A DNA stretch of 64,000 nucleotides from Hyphomicrobiales bacterium (GCA_900473205.1 UCLB01000007.1:372001-436000), one strand, 5' to 3'. Shown: positions 1 through 8,962, numbered from the stretch's first letter. Made by a program: numbers and translations. Notes: generated by a model not told the origin, from the letters alone.

Positions 1-441
1 GACGCGCCATGCCAACGCACCGCCAATGCCATGGCCGATCAGCAGAATCCGCTCCGCGCCCGACAGTTCCTTCAGCGTCTTTGCGGCGACCCTTGTCGTG
101 TCGAGCCAGACATCGAGGCCCGTGCTGTAATCTGCATGGTCAAGCGCATCACCCGTACCGGGATAATCGAAACGCATGCTCGCCATGCCCCGCTTCGATA
201 ATTCGACCGCAAGCCGTTGCCAGAACTTGCGCGCGCAGAGTTCTTCAAAACCCCATGAGCCGACAAAAAGAACAGCCGTATTCGTTGCCGGCGACACGCC
301 TTCCAGCTGAGACAGATTTCCGAATGCGATGGAGTCAGCAGGCCGAAAGAGGCCAACCGTATCTGCAAAGGTAACGGGATAGTCAGCAGCGATTTGCGCG
401 CTATGTCCCTTCATCTGATGCAGACCAAAACCGGCATTCAT
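1..441 (-). CDS. alpha/beta-hydrolase, partial (C-terminus beyond left edge)
   Basis: The first 147 codons of a reading frame that leaves the window at position 1. ATG at 441 has a GGAGG ribosome site 5-10 bases upstream. The translated part has the order expected for the alpha/beta-hydrolase fold: a strand and glycine turn (LFVGSWGF, residues about 59-66), the MRFDYPGTGDA segment near residue 90, and the nucleophile elbow at residues 136-141. The elbow reads GHGIGG, so the usual catalytic Ser of G-x-S-x-G is Gly here. It lies downstream of, and on the same strand as, two glycosyltransferase genes, so a role in polysaccharide metabolism is likely, for example acyl removal or a non-catalytic role. 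The substrate is unknown. Confidence 0.7.
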   Translation of the reverse strand, partial: MNAGFGLHQMKGHSAQIAADYPVTFADTVGLFRPADSIAFGNLSQLEGVSPATNTAVLFVGSWGFEELCARKFWQRLAVELSKRGMASMRFDYPGTGDALDHADYSTGLDVWLDTTRVAAKTLKELSGAERILLIGHGIGGALAWRV

Positions 442-558
442 ATTCCACCCTCCAATGGATGCTCCAAGTAAAAACAACGCAACAATGCGCCACCCAGGTT
501 AAGTAATCTTGAAACCCTACTCTCAATAATGACACGTTGTTGTCTGCTCAAACAATTA

Positions 559-1812
559 TCAGGCTGAATCTACATTCCTGGCAGCAAGTGCCGTTTCCAG
601 AATGCCATTAAGCCGCTGGTAATAATGGGAGACTTCCGATGTTCCCTGAAAGCCCACAATGCCCGGAAAATGTGTGTCCCGTTCCAGCCACCAGCGCTCA
701 TGCCCGATAGAGAGCGCTTTTTCCAAAGTCTCGACAAGAGAGTTCTCCCGGTCGGGATCGTAACACCAGCCCGTTCCAAGGTCGCGCAAAATCTCCGGCG
801 TACCGCCGCGCTCCGTTCCAATGACAGGCACGCCGTAGGTCGCGGCCTCCATCAAGATCAGGCTTTGCGGCTCGTGCCAGCGTGATGGCACCACCACGAC
901 ATCCGCAATCTTATAGACCTCTTCCGGTGGCACGAAACCAAGGAACTGGATGGGAGCGTTTCCGACCAGTGATTTCAAATGTCGCACATAGTCTTCACGA
1001 CCGCGTCCGGCAATCAGCAATGTTGCGGGCTCCGGATGAGTTTGTTTCAGGAATGCCCGGATCAAATCCTCGACACCCTTCTCCTCAGCCAAAGCGCCCA
1101 GATATCCAAATGTGAAACGCTCGCTCGTACCGCTTTTACGGCCAACCATTGGCGCGTGAAACAGCGTCTCGCTGCGATTGGCGTTCAAAAGCACATGCCA
1201 GTCGGCTTTCGGAAGGACACCATTGCGCAAAAATCTCTGACGCAACGCATCGCTGACCGAAATGGCTGTGACGCCTTCACCATCGCTGGATTTGATGCGC
1301 GCGGTCAGAAGGCGACACTCAAGACATGGCTTTTCGCAATTGCCGGAACTGCGGAACATGCTCGATTTCGGGCATAGCAGGGCATAATCATGCAGATGCA
1401 GACAGAGCGGAATGTTAAGCGCGCTGGTGGCCTCAAAAATCGCAGGCTGCATGCGTGCGGAATTATGGGCGTAAACGAGGTCCACTTTCTCGCGCAGCAG
1501 CAGATCCTTCACCTCTTTTGCAGATGTCGCACCCAGTGCGCTGCGGATATGCCATGCCAGTTTGCCAAGCTTGCTGACCGCCGGTTTGCGTGGACCCGGC
1601 AGATAGCTATTGTGCCAGTTGACGCGCAGAACCCTGATGCCATCGCTATTGATGCTCTCACCCGGAGGCGCAACCTTATCGCCCTCAAGGCCCAGGGAGA
1701 GAATGATGACATCGTGATAGCGCGCTAGCTCTGCCGCGCACATGCGTGCCACGATCTCTGCACCGCCCTCCTCCTGGGGAGCAAATGTCTGTGCGACGAT
1801 ACAGATTTTCAT
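559..1812 (-). CDS. GT4-family glycosyltransferase (paralogue A)
   Basis: A 417-residue protein predicted to transfer a sugar from a nucleotide donor to a lipid-linked glycan on the cytoplasmic face of the inner membrane. The N-terminus (MKICIVAQTFAPQEEGGAE) has the Gly-rich acceptor-domain loop of GT4 enzymes. The C-terminal Rossmann domain has GYLG near residue 235, a VVVVPSRWHEPQ segment and an E-x7-E-type motif followed by GVPVIGTERGGTPE. A GTG start at 1839 would add nine residues, but the ATG at 1812 aligns exactly with the start of the paralogue at 3386 and has GGAGAAG upstream. Next gene upstream on the same strand is another GT4 gene, 92 bases away. Sugar specificity cannot be read from sequence. 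Confidence 0.9.
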   Translation of the reverse strand: MKICIVAQTFAPQEEGGAEIVARMCAAELARYHDVIILSLGLEGDKVAPPGESINSDGIRVLRVNWHNSYLPGPRKPAVSKLGKLAWHIRSALGATSAKEVKDLLLREKVDLVYAHNSARMQPAIFEATSALNIPLCLHLHDYALLCPKSSMFRSSGNCEKPCLECRLLTARIKSSDGEGVTAISVSDALRQRFLRNGVLPKADWHVLLNANRSETLFHAPMVGRKSGTSERFTFGYLGALAEEKGVEDLIRAFLKQTHPEPATLLIAGRGREDYVRHLKSLVGNAPIQFLGFVPPEEVYKIADVVVVPSRWHEPQSLILMEAATYGVPVIGTERGGTPEILRDLGTGWCYDPDRENSLVETLEKALSIGHERWWLERDTHFPGIVGFQGTSEVSHYYQRLNGILETALAARNVDSA

Positions 1813-1904
1813 GGGTTTCGTTTCTTCTCCATCACGCACTCAACATCCGGCGGGGCCGGGAGTGACGCTGATCTCATATTATTTCAGCAAGTGTAAACAT
1901 AGCA

Positions 1905-2975
1905 TCAAAGATCGGAGACAGCTTTCAGCAAGGCGCTTGCACTTCTGTCCCATGAAAATGCAGCCGCCCTTACATGCCCGCGCGCAATCATCTCACCACG
2001 CAGATCGGGATTTGAGGTCAAATGATCAATAGCCTTGACGATGTCCTGAGCATCTTTGGGATCGAAATAAATGGCCGCATCGCCGCACACTTCACGCGCA
2101 GGCTCTATGTTGGAGGACAGAACCGGACAACCGAGGAACATTGCTTCCAGCGGCGGAATTCCAAATCCTTCATAGAGACTGGGAAACAGCAGCGCCCCGG
2201 CATTGGCATAAAGCGCAACGATTTCTTCGTCGGACAGGCGACCGGTAAAGACGACCCGCTCGTTTTTCGGGCGCCCGGTATCCGCATCCCCCTTGAAAAC
2301 ACTGGCGGCTGCGGCCCCAACGACTACGAATTGCGGCGCTCTCTGATCCATGATGCCGATGGCTTCGACACCGCGCAGAATATTTTTGTTCGGCGTCGGA
2401 GAGCCGACAAACAGCAAATAGGTTTTCGGCGTCAGACCAAGACGATGCAACACCGTCTCATCCGGCGTGATGGATGCCATGTGCTCGCAGCTGTTGGGAA
2501 TGATCGAAACGTTTTTCGCACCGATGGTCTGCGCCAGTTCCCGCCGCGAAAATTCCGACACGGTCGCGATCCGGCCGCAACGTGCCAGAATTTTCCCAAG
2601 CGCGCCGTGCACGGTACGGTAGGCAGCTGAGAAATTCTCCGGCGTGCGAAAAATCATCGCATCATGAATGACCGTCAAGCTTTTGCCATGCAGAACAGGA
2701 CCGCTATTGCAGAGATTGACCAGCCTGCCTTTGCGGGACGCAGCAAGAAGCTGGGTCTGCTCCCAAAGATGTCCAGACAGGGTACCCACATGCCGCTGTT
2801 TGATCGAAGAAAGCTGCATATCCAGCACTGCCCCCTCCGGCGCCAGCAGAACCCATTCATCCCTGCTTTGGGTGGATGACAGGTGCCGGTCGAGCGCCTT
2901 GACGATCTCTCGCGCAAAGCGCTGAACACCACTGGTCTTCTGGGTCAAAAACCGGCCATTGATGAAATTCATCAT
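1905..2975 (-). CDS. GT4-family glycosyltransferase (WbaZ/mannosyltransferase-like)
   Basis: A 356-residue retaining glycosyltransferase of the GT4 (glycosyl transferases group 1) type. The N-terminal FINGRFLTQKTSGVQRFA segment is typical of rhizobial mannosyl- or rhamnosyl-transferases. The donor-binding part shows LFVGSPTPNKN near residue 190 and FPSLYEGFGIPPLEAM followed by GCPVLSSN, the E-x7-E region. It starts with two consecutive ATG codons (2975 and 2972). The stop codon of a 34-codon ORF upstream overlaps these starts, so translation is probably coupled. It is distinct from the two other GT4 genes in the cluster and probably adds a different sugar of the same repeat unit. The donor is unknown. 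Confidence 0.9.
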   Translation of the reverse strand: MMNFINGRFLTQKTSGVQRFAREIVKALDRHLSSTQSRDEWVLLAPEGAVLDMQLSSIKQRHVGTLSGHLWEQTQLLAASRKGRLVNLCNSGPVLHGKSLTVIHDAMIFRTPENFSAAYRTVHGALGKILARCGRIATVSEFSRRELAQTIGAKNVSIIPNSCEHMASITPDETVLHRLGLTPKTYLLFVGSPTPNKNILRGVEAIGIMDQRAPQFVVVGAAAASVFKGDADTGRPKNERVVFTGRLSDEEIVALYANAGALLFPSLYEGFGIPPLEAMFLGCPVLSSNIEPAREVCGDAAIYFDPKDAQDIVKAIDHLTSNPDLRGEMIARGHVRAAAFSWDRSASALLKAVSDL

Positions 2976-3076
2976 GCGTTTTTTCGTCTCTCAACGCGCT
3001 CCACATCCACCGAGACATCGTTGAAATAGGTCACAGTCCGACCGGGTATCGTCTCAAAAACGCGCAGAATCCTCAT
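2972..3076 (-). CDS. candidate small protein (34 aa), coupled to glycosyltransferase
   Basis: ATG at 3076 is preceded by AAGGTGG at a spacing of three bases, and an in-frame stop lies five codons further upstream, so this is the whole frame. It encodes 34 residues starting MRILRVFETIPGR and ending RVERRKNA, mixed hydrophobic then basic, with no membrane segment. Its TGA overlaps the first ATG of the downstream glycosyltransferase in an ATGA arrangement. I do not recognise the product. It may be a real small protein, a leader peptide that opens the glycosyltransferase start, or the remnant of a longer gene. Confidence 0.45.
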   Translation of the reverse strand: MRILRVFETIPGRTVTYFNDVSVDVERVERRKNA

Positions 3077-3385
3077 GATCCACCTTATTCACGGCATCGC
3101 ATCGAATGACGACCTGCCATTTCGAAGATAACTTAAATCGCAAATTCCTTAATCAAGATGGAACAGAAGGAGCGAAATATTCTTCCCCCTATGTAATTTC
3201 GCAAGCAGCGTGGACACAACATTAAGAATGTTTTGAAGTTCTGCGCTCCGCTCATTCTATTGTGATGGGACGTCTCAAGACTATGATTTTTGCTGTGCTG
3301 CCATTCAATATATTTAAATAGTTGAGCGGGCATAAGTACGGGTAAGCAAAAACACGACGCGTTTCGCGGAAAAAGGGAAGCGGAT
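3077..3385. other. AT-rich divergent intergenic region
   Basis: About 309 bases between the minus-strand glycosyltransferase unit and the plus-strand glycosyltransferase at 3386. It is clearly richer in A+T than its neighbours and must hold promoters for both directions. The only open frame (3133-3399, minus) has no ribosome site or family resemblance and is not called. I see no strong operator palindrome or terminator. Confidence 0.5.
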
Positions 3386-4621
3386 TTGAAAATCTGCATC
3401 GTATCGCAAACTTTCGCTCCACAAGAGGAGGGCGGCGCAGAGATTTCAGCGCGTCTGGGTGCGATGGAGCTTGGGCAGCGTCACGATGTCACCGTGCTGG
3501 CACTGGGCAAGGAAGGCGATGCCATTGCCCCACCGGGTGAGAGCCGACTGCAGGGCGGCATCCGCGTCGTTCGTCTTCCCTGGAACAATAGCTATCTGCC
3601 GCTACCCCGCAAATCCTCCGCCGGTTTGCTGCGTCGTGCCAGCTGGCACCTGCGCACGGCATTCGGCGCGATCTGTCCGGAACAGCTGACCCAGTTCCTG
3701 GTCAAAGAAAAGTTCGACCTGATCTACGCTCAGAATTCAGCCTATATGCAGCCGGCGCTCTTCATTGCCGCACGGACGGCAAAGATCCCCATTTGCCTGC
3801 ATCTCAGGGATTACGGCCTGCTCTGTCCCAAAACCAGCATGTTTCGCAATGGCGACAATTGCAAACGCCCCTGCCTCGACTGCTCACTGCTAAAGCGCCG
3901 CACGCGGGAATTGACCGGCAGCGATATGACCGTGATCGCCGTCAGCGATGCTCTACGGGAAAGATTTCTCAGCAATGGCGTGTTGCAGGATGCCGACTGG
4001 CACGTCATGCACAACACCAATGCGACCGAAAGCAGTTTCGAAACGGCACTGATGGGCAGACAAGCCCCTGCTGCACCGGTTTTCACCTTCGGTTATCTTG
4101 GTTCTCTTGCGGATGAAAAGGGCGTGAAAGACCTGATCAACGCCTTCCTGTCGCTGCCAAACCATAACGAAGCAAGGCTGATCATCGCCGGTCGCGGTCG
4201 TCAGCGCGATCTGGAAAAGCTGAAGCAGCTTTCCCAGGATGCCTCCGTCGATTTCAAGGGTTTCGTTCGGCCGGAAGAAATTTATCGCGTGGCAGATGTC
4301 GTCATCGTTCCGTCCCGCTGGCACGAACCGCAGAGCCGCATTCTCGTGGAAGCACCCATATACGGAATTCCCGTTATCGGCACCGCGCGCGGCGGCACGA
4401 CGGAAATCATCCGCAAACATCAGACGGGCTGGTTCTACGATCCCGACAAGCCAAACGCCTTGTCCGAGCTCATGGCGAATGCTCTGTCCATCGGCCAAAG
4501 GCAGTGGTGGGAAAAACGCGACGAGATTTTTCCAGGTCTCGCAAACTTCAAGGGTACTGCCGAACAATCCGGCTATTACGGACAGCTCGAAACCATACTG
4601 GTCGCAGCAGCAACGCGTTAA
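3386..4621 (+). CDS. GT4-family glycosyltransferase (paralogue B)
   Basis: A 411-residue GT4 glycosyltransferase, closely similar along its whole length to the product of 559-1812: both open MKICIV.QTFAPQEEGGAE, both have the CPK.SMFR..CK.PCL.C block with four cysteines near residues 150-175, and both end in the PSRWHEPQS and GVPVIGT/GIPVIGT donor-site segments. The start is TTG at 3386 with AGGGAAG upstream, and alignment to the paralogue supports it. It is the only plus-strand gene in the polysaccharide cluster and its stop lies 3 bases from the stop of the convergent gene at 4625. The conserved CxxC-like cysteine block is unusual for GT4 and may be a structural metal or disulphide site. 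The sugar donor is unknown. Confidence 0.9.
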   Translation: MKICIVSQTFAPQEEGGAEISARLGAMELGQRHDVTVLALGKEGDAIAPPGESRLQGGIRVVRLPWNNSYLPLPRKSSAGLLRRASWHLRTAFGAICPEQLTQFLVKEKFDLIYAQNSAYMQPALFIAARTAKIPICLHLRDYGLLCPKTSMFRNGDNCKRPCLDCSLLKRRTRELTGSDMTVIAVSDALRERFLSNGVLQDADWHVMHNTNATESSFETALMGRQAPAAPVFTFGYLGSLADEKGVKDLINAFLSLPNHNEARLIIAGRGRQRDLEKLKQLSQDASVDFKGFVRPEEIYRVADVVIVPSRWHEPQSRILVEAPIYGIPVIGTARGGTTEIIRKHQTGWFYDPDKPNALSELMANALSIGQRQWWEKRDEIFPGLANFKGTAEQSGYYGQLETILVAAATR

Positions 4622-4624
4622 GCA

Positions 4625-5539
4625 TCACTCCTGCCCGGTGCGAAACGTCCCCGTCGGTTTGTCCTTCCAGAACGTGCCGAGCCATGCATCCGTCGATGGC
4701 GGTCTGAATGCGCCGAAGCTGGATGTAGGACTGAAGGTCATTTCCCCGAATATCGGGCCGGATGGTTTGTCATAGAAATCGATACGGACGAATTCGAAAC
4801 CTTGTGCCAGCGTGCGTGCAGCCGCCAGAATCTCCTCCAGATGCGGTGGGCGTGGCAACTCGCCGGTTTCGAGCGGATAATAATGTCCGAAATCGAGCTT
4901 GTTCCAGTGCTCGTCATAAAAGCAGCGGCGGTGATCGGTAAAGCGCGCCGTATCGATCTGGATGCAGGGAATGTCGTTTTCGAAGCAGAACAGCTTGTAA
5001 TCGACAGGCGCTTCGCCATCATCACCGATGAAAGGCTCGATGAAGATTTCGGGATCGATGTGGTTGTACCACTCTTCCGCCAAGCGCCATGCCGTGCGCC
5101 CAGCCAGCCAGGCGTCGCATTTTTCCTTGGCGCCGACCAGATCCTCAGGACCATAGACGAAGATATTGCGGTCCGAGCCGTGATTGACCTTGATGACATA
5201 GGGAAACGGCAGCGGCGGGCAGTCATTAATGTTCTTGCCGCGCCACAGAATGGGCGTCACCCATTTTTCACCCAGAACCTTCGCAACATGCGCCTTCACC
5301 GCAATCTTGTCGCTCAGCATCACAAGACGCGGATCGGACTCCGGCCCCGTCCAGGCAATCTTGCGGGCGGCCAGATGCTCGTTAAGCGTCTTCGGATTGT
5401 CGAGATTGGCCCATAATTTGTGGTAGCGATAATATTGCAGTTGCGTCGCCTGCTTGATCGGCAGGCTTTGAATGACGGCATGATAGAGTTTTTTGAAAAT
5501 GCGACGTCCGAGAGAATGTTGTGGCTGATCCGATGCCAT
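4625..5539 (-). CDS. TupA-like ATP-grasp protein of polysaccharide cluster
   Basis: A 304-residue protein of the TupA-like ATP-grasp family, named after the teichuronopeptide biosynthesis protein. Visible hallmarks are LSDKIAVKAHVAKVLGE (near residue 75), a PYVIKVNHGS strand carrying the ATP-binding Lys, the EPFIGDDGEAPVDYKLFCF segment, and FVRIDFYD followed by FGEMTFSP with the metal-binding acidic residues. Members sit in capsule and exopolysaccharide loci and are thought to attach an amino acid or peptide to the glycan, although few have been tested. GTG at 5551 is an alternative start, but AGGGG fits the ATG at 5539 better. It is co-oriented with the wzx-like gene 54 bases upstream. Confidence 0.85.
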   Translation of the reverse strand: MASDQPQHSLGRRIFKKLYHAVIQSLPIKQATQLQYYRYHKLWANLDNPKTLNEHLAARKIAWTGPESDPRLVMLSDKIAVKAHVAKVLGEKWVTPILWRGKNINDCPPLPFPYVIKVNHGSDRNIFVYGPEDLVGAKEKCDAWLAGRTAWRLAEEWYNHIDPEIFIEPFIGDDGEAPVDYKLFCFENDIPCIQIDTARFTDHRRCFYDEHWNKLDFGHYYPLETGELPRPPHLEEILAAARTLAQGFEFVRIDFYDKPSGPIFGEMTFSPTSSFGAFRPPSTDAWLGTFWKDKPTGTFRTGQE

Positions 5540-5593
5540 GGTTTCAATCACCCCTGATAAAATGGTTTTTCAATATAAAATGTCTCATAGCCC

Positions 5594-6886
5594 TTAAGAT
5601 CGCGAGGCCCGCCAGAGCAAGGTGCTGGAGATCGTCGCGGTCACGAGCGCTGTGAAAAATGCGGAAAGTCCGGCGCCGATGAAGCCGAACGTGCTGATCA
5701 ACAAGACGCTCATGCCGATGGACAAAAGCACGCTGGACAGGTTCACGAAGGCGTAATGGCTGTCTTTGCGCAAGCTGTTGAGGCCAAGCCCCATGAGATC
5801 GGTACAGGACCGCACAACCGCCGTCAGCAGCAGAAGCGCGAAAATACCCTGATGCTGACCCAGCTCCGGCATGTTCATCAGATGCACGAGAATATTGCCG
5901 CTGACGAAAATCGCCACGCCGAGCCCGAATGCCACCGCAGCCGTCTTGGTGAACTGCCAGATCATCACGTCCCGCCATTCTTTCATGGAGCCGGTGTTAT
6001 AGGCTTTGAAAAGCGCGGGGATCGCCACTTGCAGCACTGCGGTCGAAATCAGCGTCTGCAACGCATTCGCCAGCGACCAGTAGAAGGTGTAAACACCGGT
6101 CAGGGAGAGCGTCAGCAAAAGCGAAACGATGTAACGGTCGGCATAGACGAGCCCGACATTGCTCATATCGCTGATATAGATCAGCCATGCCTTACGCATG
6201 CGCTTCTTGACCCAGCGATAGCGCATTTTCGTCTGAAAAATACGCCGGAACGGCCAGTTGCGTAGGAAAAATGCAAGGCACACAAACATCGGAATATAGC
6301 CCAGCGCCCAGGCTGCCATGATCGTTTCGATGTTGCGGAAAAACGGAAAGGCCAGTCCTAAACCAACAACGGGCACGATCCACGATGATGTTCGAAGGAA
6401 AAACAGAACATTGGCCTGGCTGGACATTTCCTGCGCAATCAGCGGCACATGAATGTCGCAGGATATGGTCTCGAGCCAGACGACCAGAAGAATGAGGAAA
6501 TAGAGCGGTATCACGGGGTGACCCATGAAATAGGCCGCGATCAGACCGATGGCCGTCATCGCCGCCAGCGACGTCACCGTCACCATCAGCCTTGTCTTCA
6601 TGTAAAGACCGGCTATTCCAGAGGTTTTACCGCTGATATCACGAGAGATGAAGTAGTTCAGCCCCCAGCCCAGAATGGCCGGTGCCGCACTGACGACGCC
6701 AAGCGCCAGGCCATAAACGCCCGCCGCCTCAAGGCCAATGAATTTGACGATGTAAAAGGACAGCGCAAAACGCAGAACAAGCGTGGAGCCGCGAAGGCCC
6801 ATATTGAAGATGACATTCAGGCCCGTGACGGAACGTCCCTGTAGAAAAGGGATGCGCATAGCCGCCCGTTCGTTGTTCTCAGCCAA
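5594..6886 (-). CDS. Wzx-type polysaccharide flippase
   Basis: A 430-residue polytopic membrane protein with about 12 hydrophobic segments spread along its length, of the oligosaccharide flippase (MOP superfamily) type that moves undecaprenyl-linked repeat units across the inner membrane. The N-terminal amphipathic stretch followed by GLRGSTLVLRFALSFYIVKF and the FGLGVAIFVSGNILVHLMN region are family-like. The chosen start is TTG at 6886, whose GAGGG ribosome site overlaps the stop of the upstream wzz-like gene, nine bases away, so the two are translationally linked. An ATG lies nine codons downstream at 6859 as an alternative. No Wzy polymerase gene is visible in the window. Confidence 0.85.
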   Translation of the reverse strand: MAENNERAAMRIPFLQGRSVTGLNVIFNMGLRGSTLVLRFALSFYIVKFIGLEAAGVYGLALGVVSAAPAILGWGLNYFISRDISGKTSGIAGLYMKTRLMVTVTSLAAMTAIGLIAAYFMGHPVIPLYFLILLVVWLETISCDIHVPLIAQEMSSQANVLFFLRTSSWIVPVVGLGLAFPFFRNIETIMAAWALGYIPMFVCLAFFLRNWPFRRIFQTKMRYRWVKKRMRKAWLIYISDMSNVGLVYADRYIVSLLLTLSLTGVYTFYWSLANALQTLISTAVLQVAIPALFKAYNTGSMKEWRDVMIWQFTKTAAVAFGLGVAIFVSGNILVHLMNMPELGQHQGIFALLLLTAVVRSCTDLMGLGLNSLRKDSHYAFVNLSSVLLSIGMSVLLISTFGFIGAGLSAFFTALVTATISSTLLWRASRS

Positions 6887-6895
6887 AGTCAGCCC

Positions 6896-8962
6896 TCAAT
6901 ATTGCAGACCGGAACGCGTCATGCGTAACACTTTGATGTCGTCCATTCCGCTTTCTTCCAACGTGACAAGCGCGATGACGACACTGCCGGTATCGTCTTC
7001 ATGCTGCATGAGGAACACTTCATCCAGATCCCGACGAAGGCTTGGGCGAATGCGCGATTTCGCCGCCACACCACCATCGACCACGATCAGATCGAAAGCG
7101 TCGCCATTCTTGTCCTTCGGGTCGCGGATCGCGATCTCGCCCTGCGGATATGCCGGTGCGAAATGGAGAAGGGGAACGGCTTCCACGCCGTAAAAGTCAT
7201 CTGCTTCTGTTTCACCGGCACTCTGCTCAGGTAAAAGCATGGCCGTCAACAATGGATCATGGGTTGCCCCATCGACCAGAAGAACCCGCCGTCCCAGTTT
7301 CGACACTTCAACGGCAAGGTTGAAAGCGGAATAGGGCGCGCGATTTTTAGGGCCGGTGGAAACGACCAGAATGGCGTGATTGGCCGCAGGTTTGATATGC
7401 GAAGAGACAAACGCCGCAAGCCCGCCGAAATCCTCGACGGTAGGTGCATTCAATGCCTTGGTATCGGCTTCCCGAATGAGGCGCGGTTGGTGAGCGGCAG
7501 GAGGTGCGGCAACCGCCTCGACCTTATCGGATGCCGGTAACAGCGTGACCGTGCCATTGCCATCTCCGCCTGCAACAAAAGGCGTACGCACAAGCTGTTT
7601 CGGCTCGTCCTGCTGCCCGCGGAACTGGTCGCGTAAAATCAGAAGTCCGGCAGCGAGAATAAGGCCCAGAATGCCACCACCCGCTGTTATCAGCGCGCGC
7701 GGCGGGCCAGCGGCACGCAATGGCGGTTCTGCGCTGGAAATGATCTGCGGATTTTCGCTGGATGTACCCTGCTGCTCGGAAAGCTGCTTGGTTCTCAACA
7801 GAAATGCTTCATAAACCGCTCTGTCGCTTTCCAGCTTGCGCTGCAATTCGCGCAGGCGAACCATGGTCTGCTCATCGCTGTTAAGCGTGGTCTTCAAGGT
7901 ATTGGCATTGGTTCTGAGCAGCGTCAGCTGGTTCTTCAGGCGCTCAAGATTGCCCGAAGTCGCCGTTGCGAAATTGCGCAGCTGCTCATCGAGAATATTG
8001 GCAAGCGATTGCGTTCTTGCGCGTGCGGCCTGCAAGGACGGATGCTGTGCGCCGAGCGAATTCGCCTGAACGGATTCCTCTTCGCGACTTTCCTGATACC
8101 GCGCCCGCAGGGAAATAATCGCTGGTGTCAGCGATGTGTCGGGAATGGAGCGCAGATATTGCCGGTCATTTCTCGCACGGTTGAGCTCCGCAACGAGAGC
8201 TTCACTTTCGGCAACCGTCGCAGACAGTCGGGAAATCTCGGTATTGGCGTCTGCAATGCGCTGCTCGACATCCGGGCGGCCCTGAATATCCGCCAGATTA
8301 TGCTCTGCCCGGTAGGCCTGAACCGCGCGGTCACCATCTTCCACGGCTTTGCGCAGCTGATCCAGTTGTGCAGCGAGCCCGCCACCGGTGCGGCGCAGAA
8401 CATCGCTGTTCATTTCGACGCGCACTTGCGTGTAGGTGTTGGCGATGAGGTTGGCGAGGTCGGCGGCCCGTTGCGGGCTGTCGGACCTGACAATCACGTT
8501 GACGACGTAGCTTCGGCCCGCAGCATCAACGGATATGACCTTGCGCAACGCATCGAGCGCCAGATTGCTGCGGCTTTCCTTGTCCGGATAAAACGGCTTG
8601 GCCGCGCCGAACTTCGGGTCGTCATAGAGTTTTTCACTCTCAACGATGCGGGAAAGCACCTGCGCGGATGTGATGATGTATTGCTGATTGAGGACATGCG
8701 AATCCACGGACCTCGGCTGGCCCGGCAGATCGCTTTCCAGAACGCGCGAACCTTCCGGGTCGAGCAGAATTTGCGACGTGGCAACGTAATAGTTCGGGAT
8801 CAGCAGAGAGACGCCGAATGCCAGCGCCGCGCAGATAATACCGATAAGGACGATGAACAGGATGTTGCGCCACAGCAGGGCCGCCAGGCGCAGGAGATTT
8901 TTCGGTCCACTGGCTTGCTCACGGTAATGCGGCTCGTAAGACGTGGTGTCGTTAATCGCCAT
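6896..8962 (-). CDS. Wzz/GumC-type polysaccharide co-polymerase with degenerate kinase domain
   Basis: A 688-residue polysaccharide co-polymerase. The N-terminal Wzz domain has a membrane segment at about residues 33-54, a long periplasmic coiled-coil part (about 180-400) and the PPRALITAGGG-bearing second membrane segment at about 423-443. The cytoplasmic C-terminus resembles a bacterial tyrosine autokinase, with a VLLVDG strand at about 560-565 and DLIVVDG at about 624-630. The Walker A position (about 534-546) reads STGPKNRAPYSA and lacks the GKT/S, and there is no Tyr-rich tail, only a final Tyr. Kinase activity is therefore unlikely. It is the first gene of a wzz-wzx-tupA-like unit and controls chain length or export. 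Confidence 0.85.
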   Translation of the reverse strand: MAINDTTSYEPHYREQASGPKNLLRLAALLWRNILFIVLIGIICAALAFGVSLLIPNYYVATSQILLDPEGSRVLESDLPGQPRSVDSHVLNQQYIITSAQVLSRIVESEKLYDDPKFGAAKPFYPDKESRSNLALDALRKVISVDAAGRSYVVNVIVRSDSPQRAADLANLIANTYTQVRVEMNSDVLRRTGGGLAAQLDQLRKAVEDGDRAVQAYRAEHNLADIQGRPDVEQRIADANTEISRLSATVAESEALVAELNRARNDRQYLRSIPDTSLTPAIISLRARYQESREEESVQANSLGAQHPSLQAARARTQSLANILDEQLRNFATATSGNLERLKNQLTLLRTNANTLKTTLNSDEQTMVRLRELQRKLESDRAVYEAFLLRTKQLSEQQGTSSENPQIISSAEPPLRAAGPPRALITAGGGILGLILAAGLLILRDQFRGQQDEPKQLVRTPFVAGGDGNGTVTLLPASDKVEAVAAPPAAHQPRLIREADTKALNAPTVEDFGGLAAFVSSHIKPAANHAILVVSTGPKNRAPYSAFNLAVEVSKLGRRVLLVDGATHDPLLTAMLLPEQSAGETEADDFYGVEAVPLLHFAPAYPQGEIAIRDPKDKNGDAFDLIVVDGGVAAKSRIRPSLRRDLDEVFLMQHEDDTGSVVIALVTLEESGMDDIKVLRMTRSGLQY

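Noticed and set aside
3133-3399. 88-codon minus-strand frame in the AT-rich gap before the glycosyltransferase at 3386
   Set aside because: No ribosome site, composition like intergenic DNA, and it overlaps the start of a real gene on the other strand.
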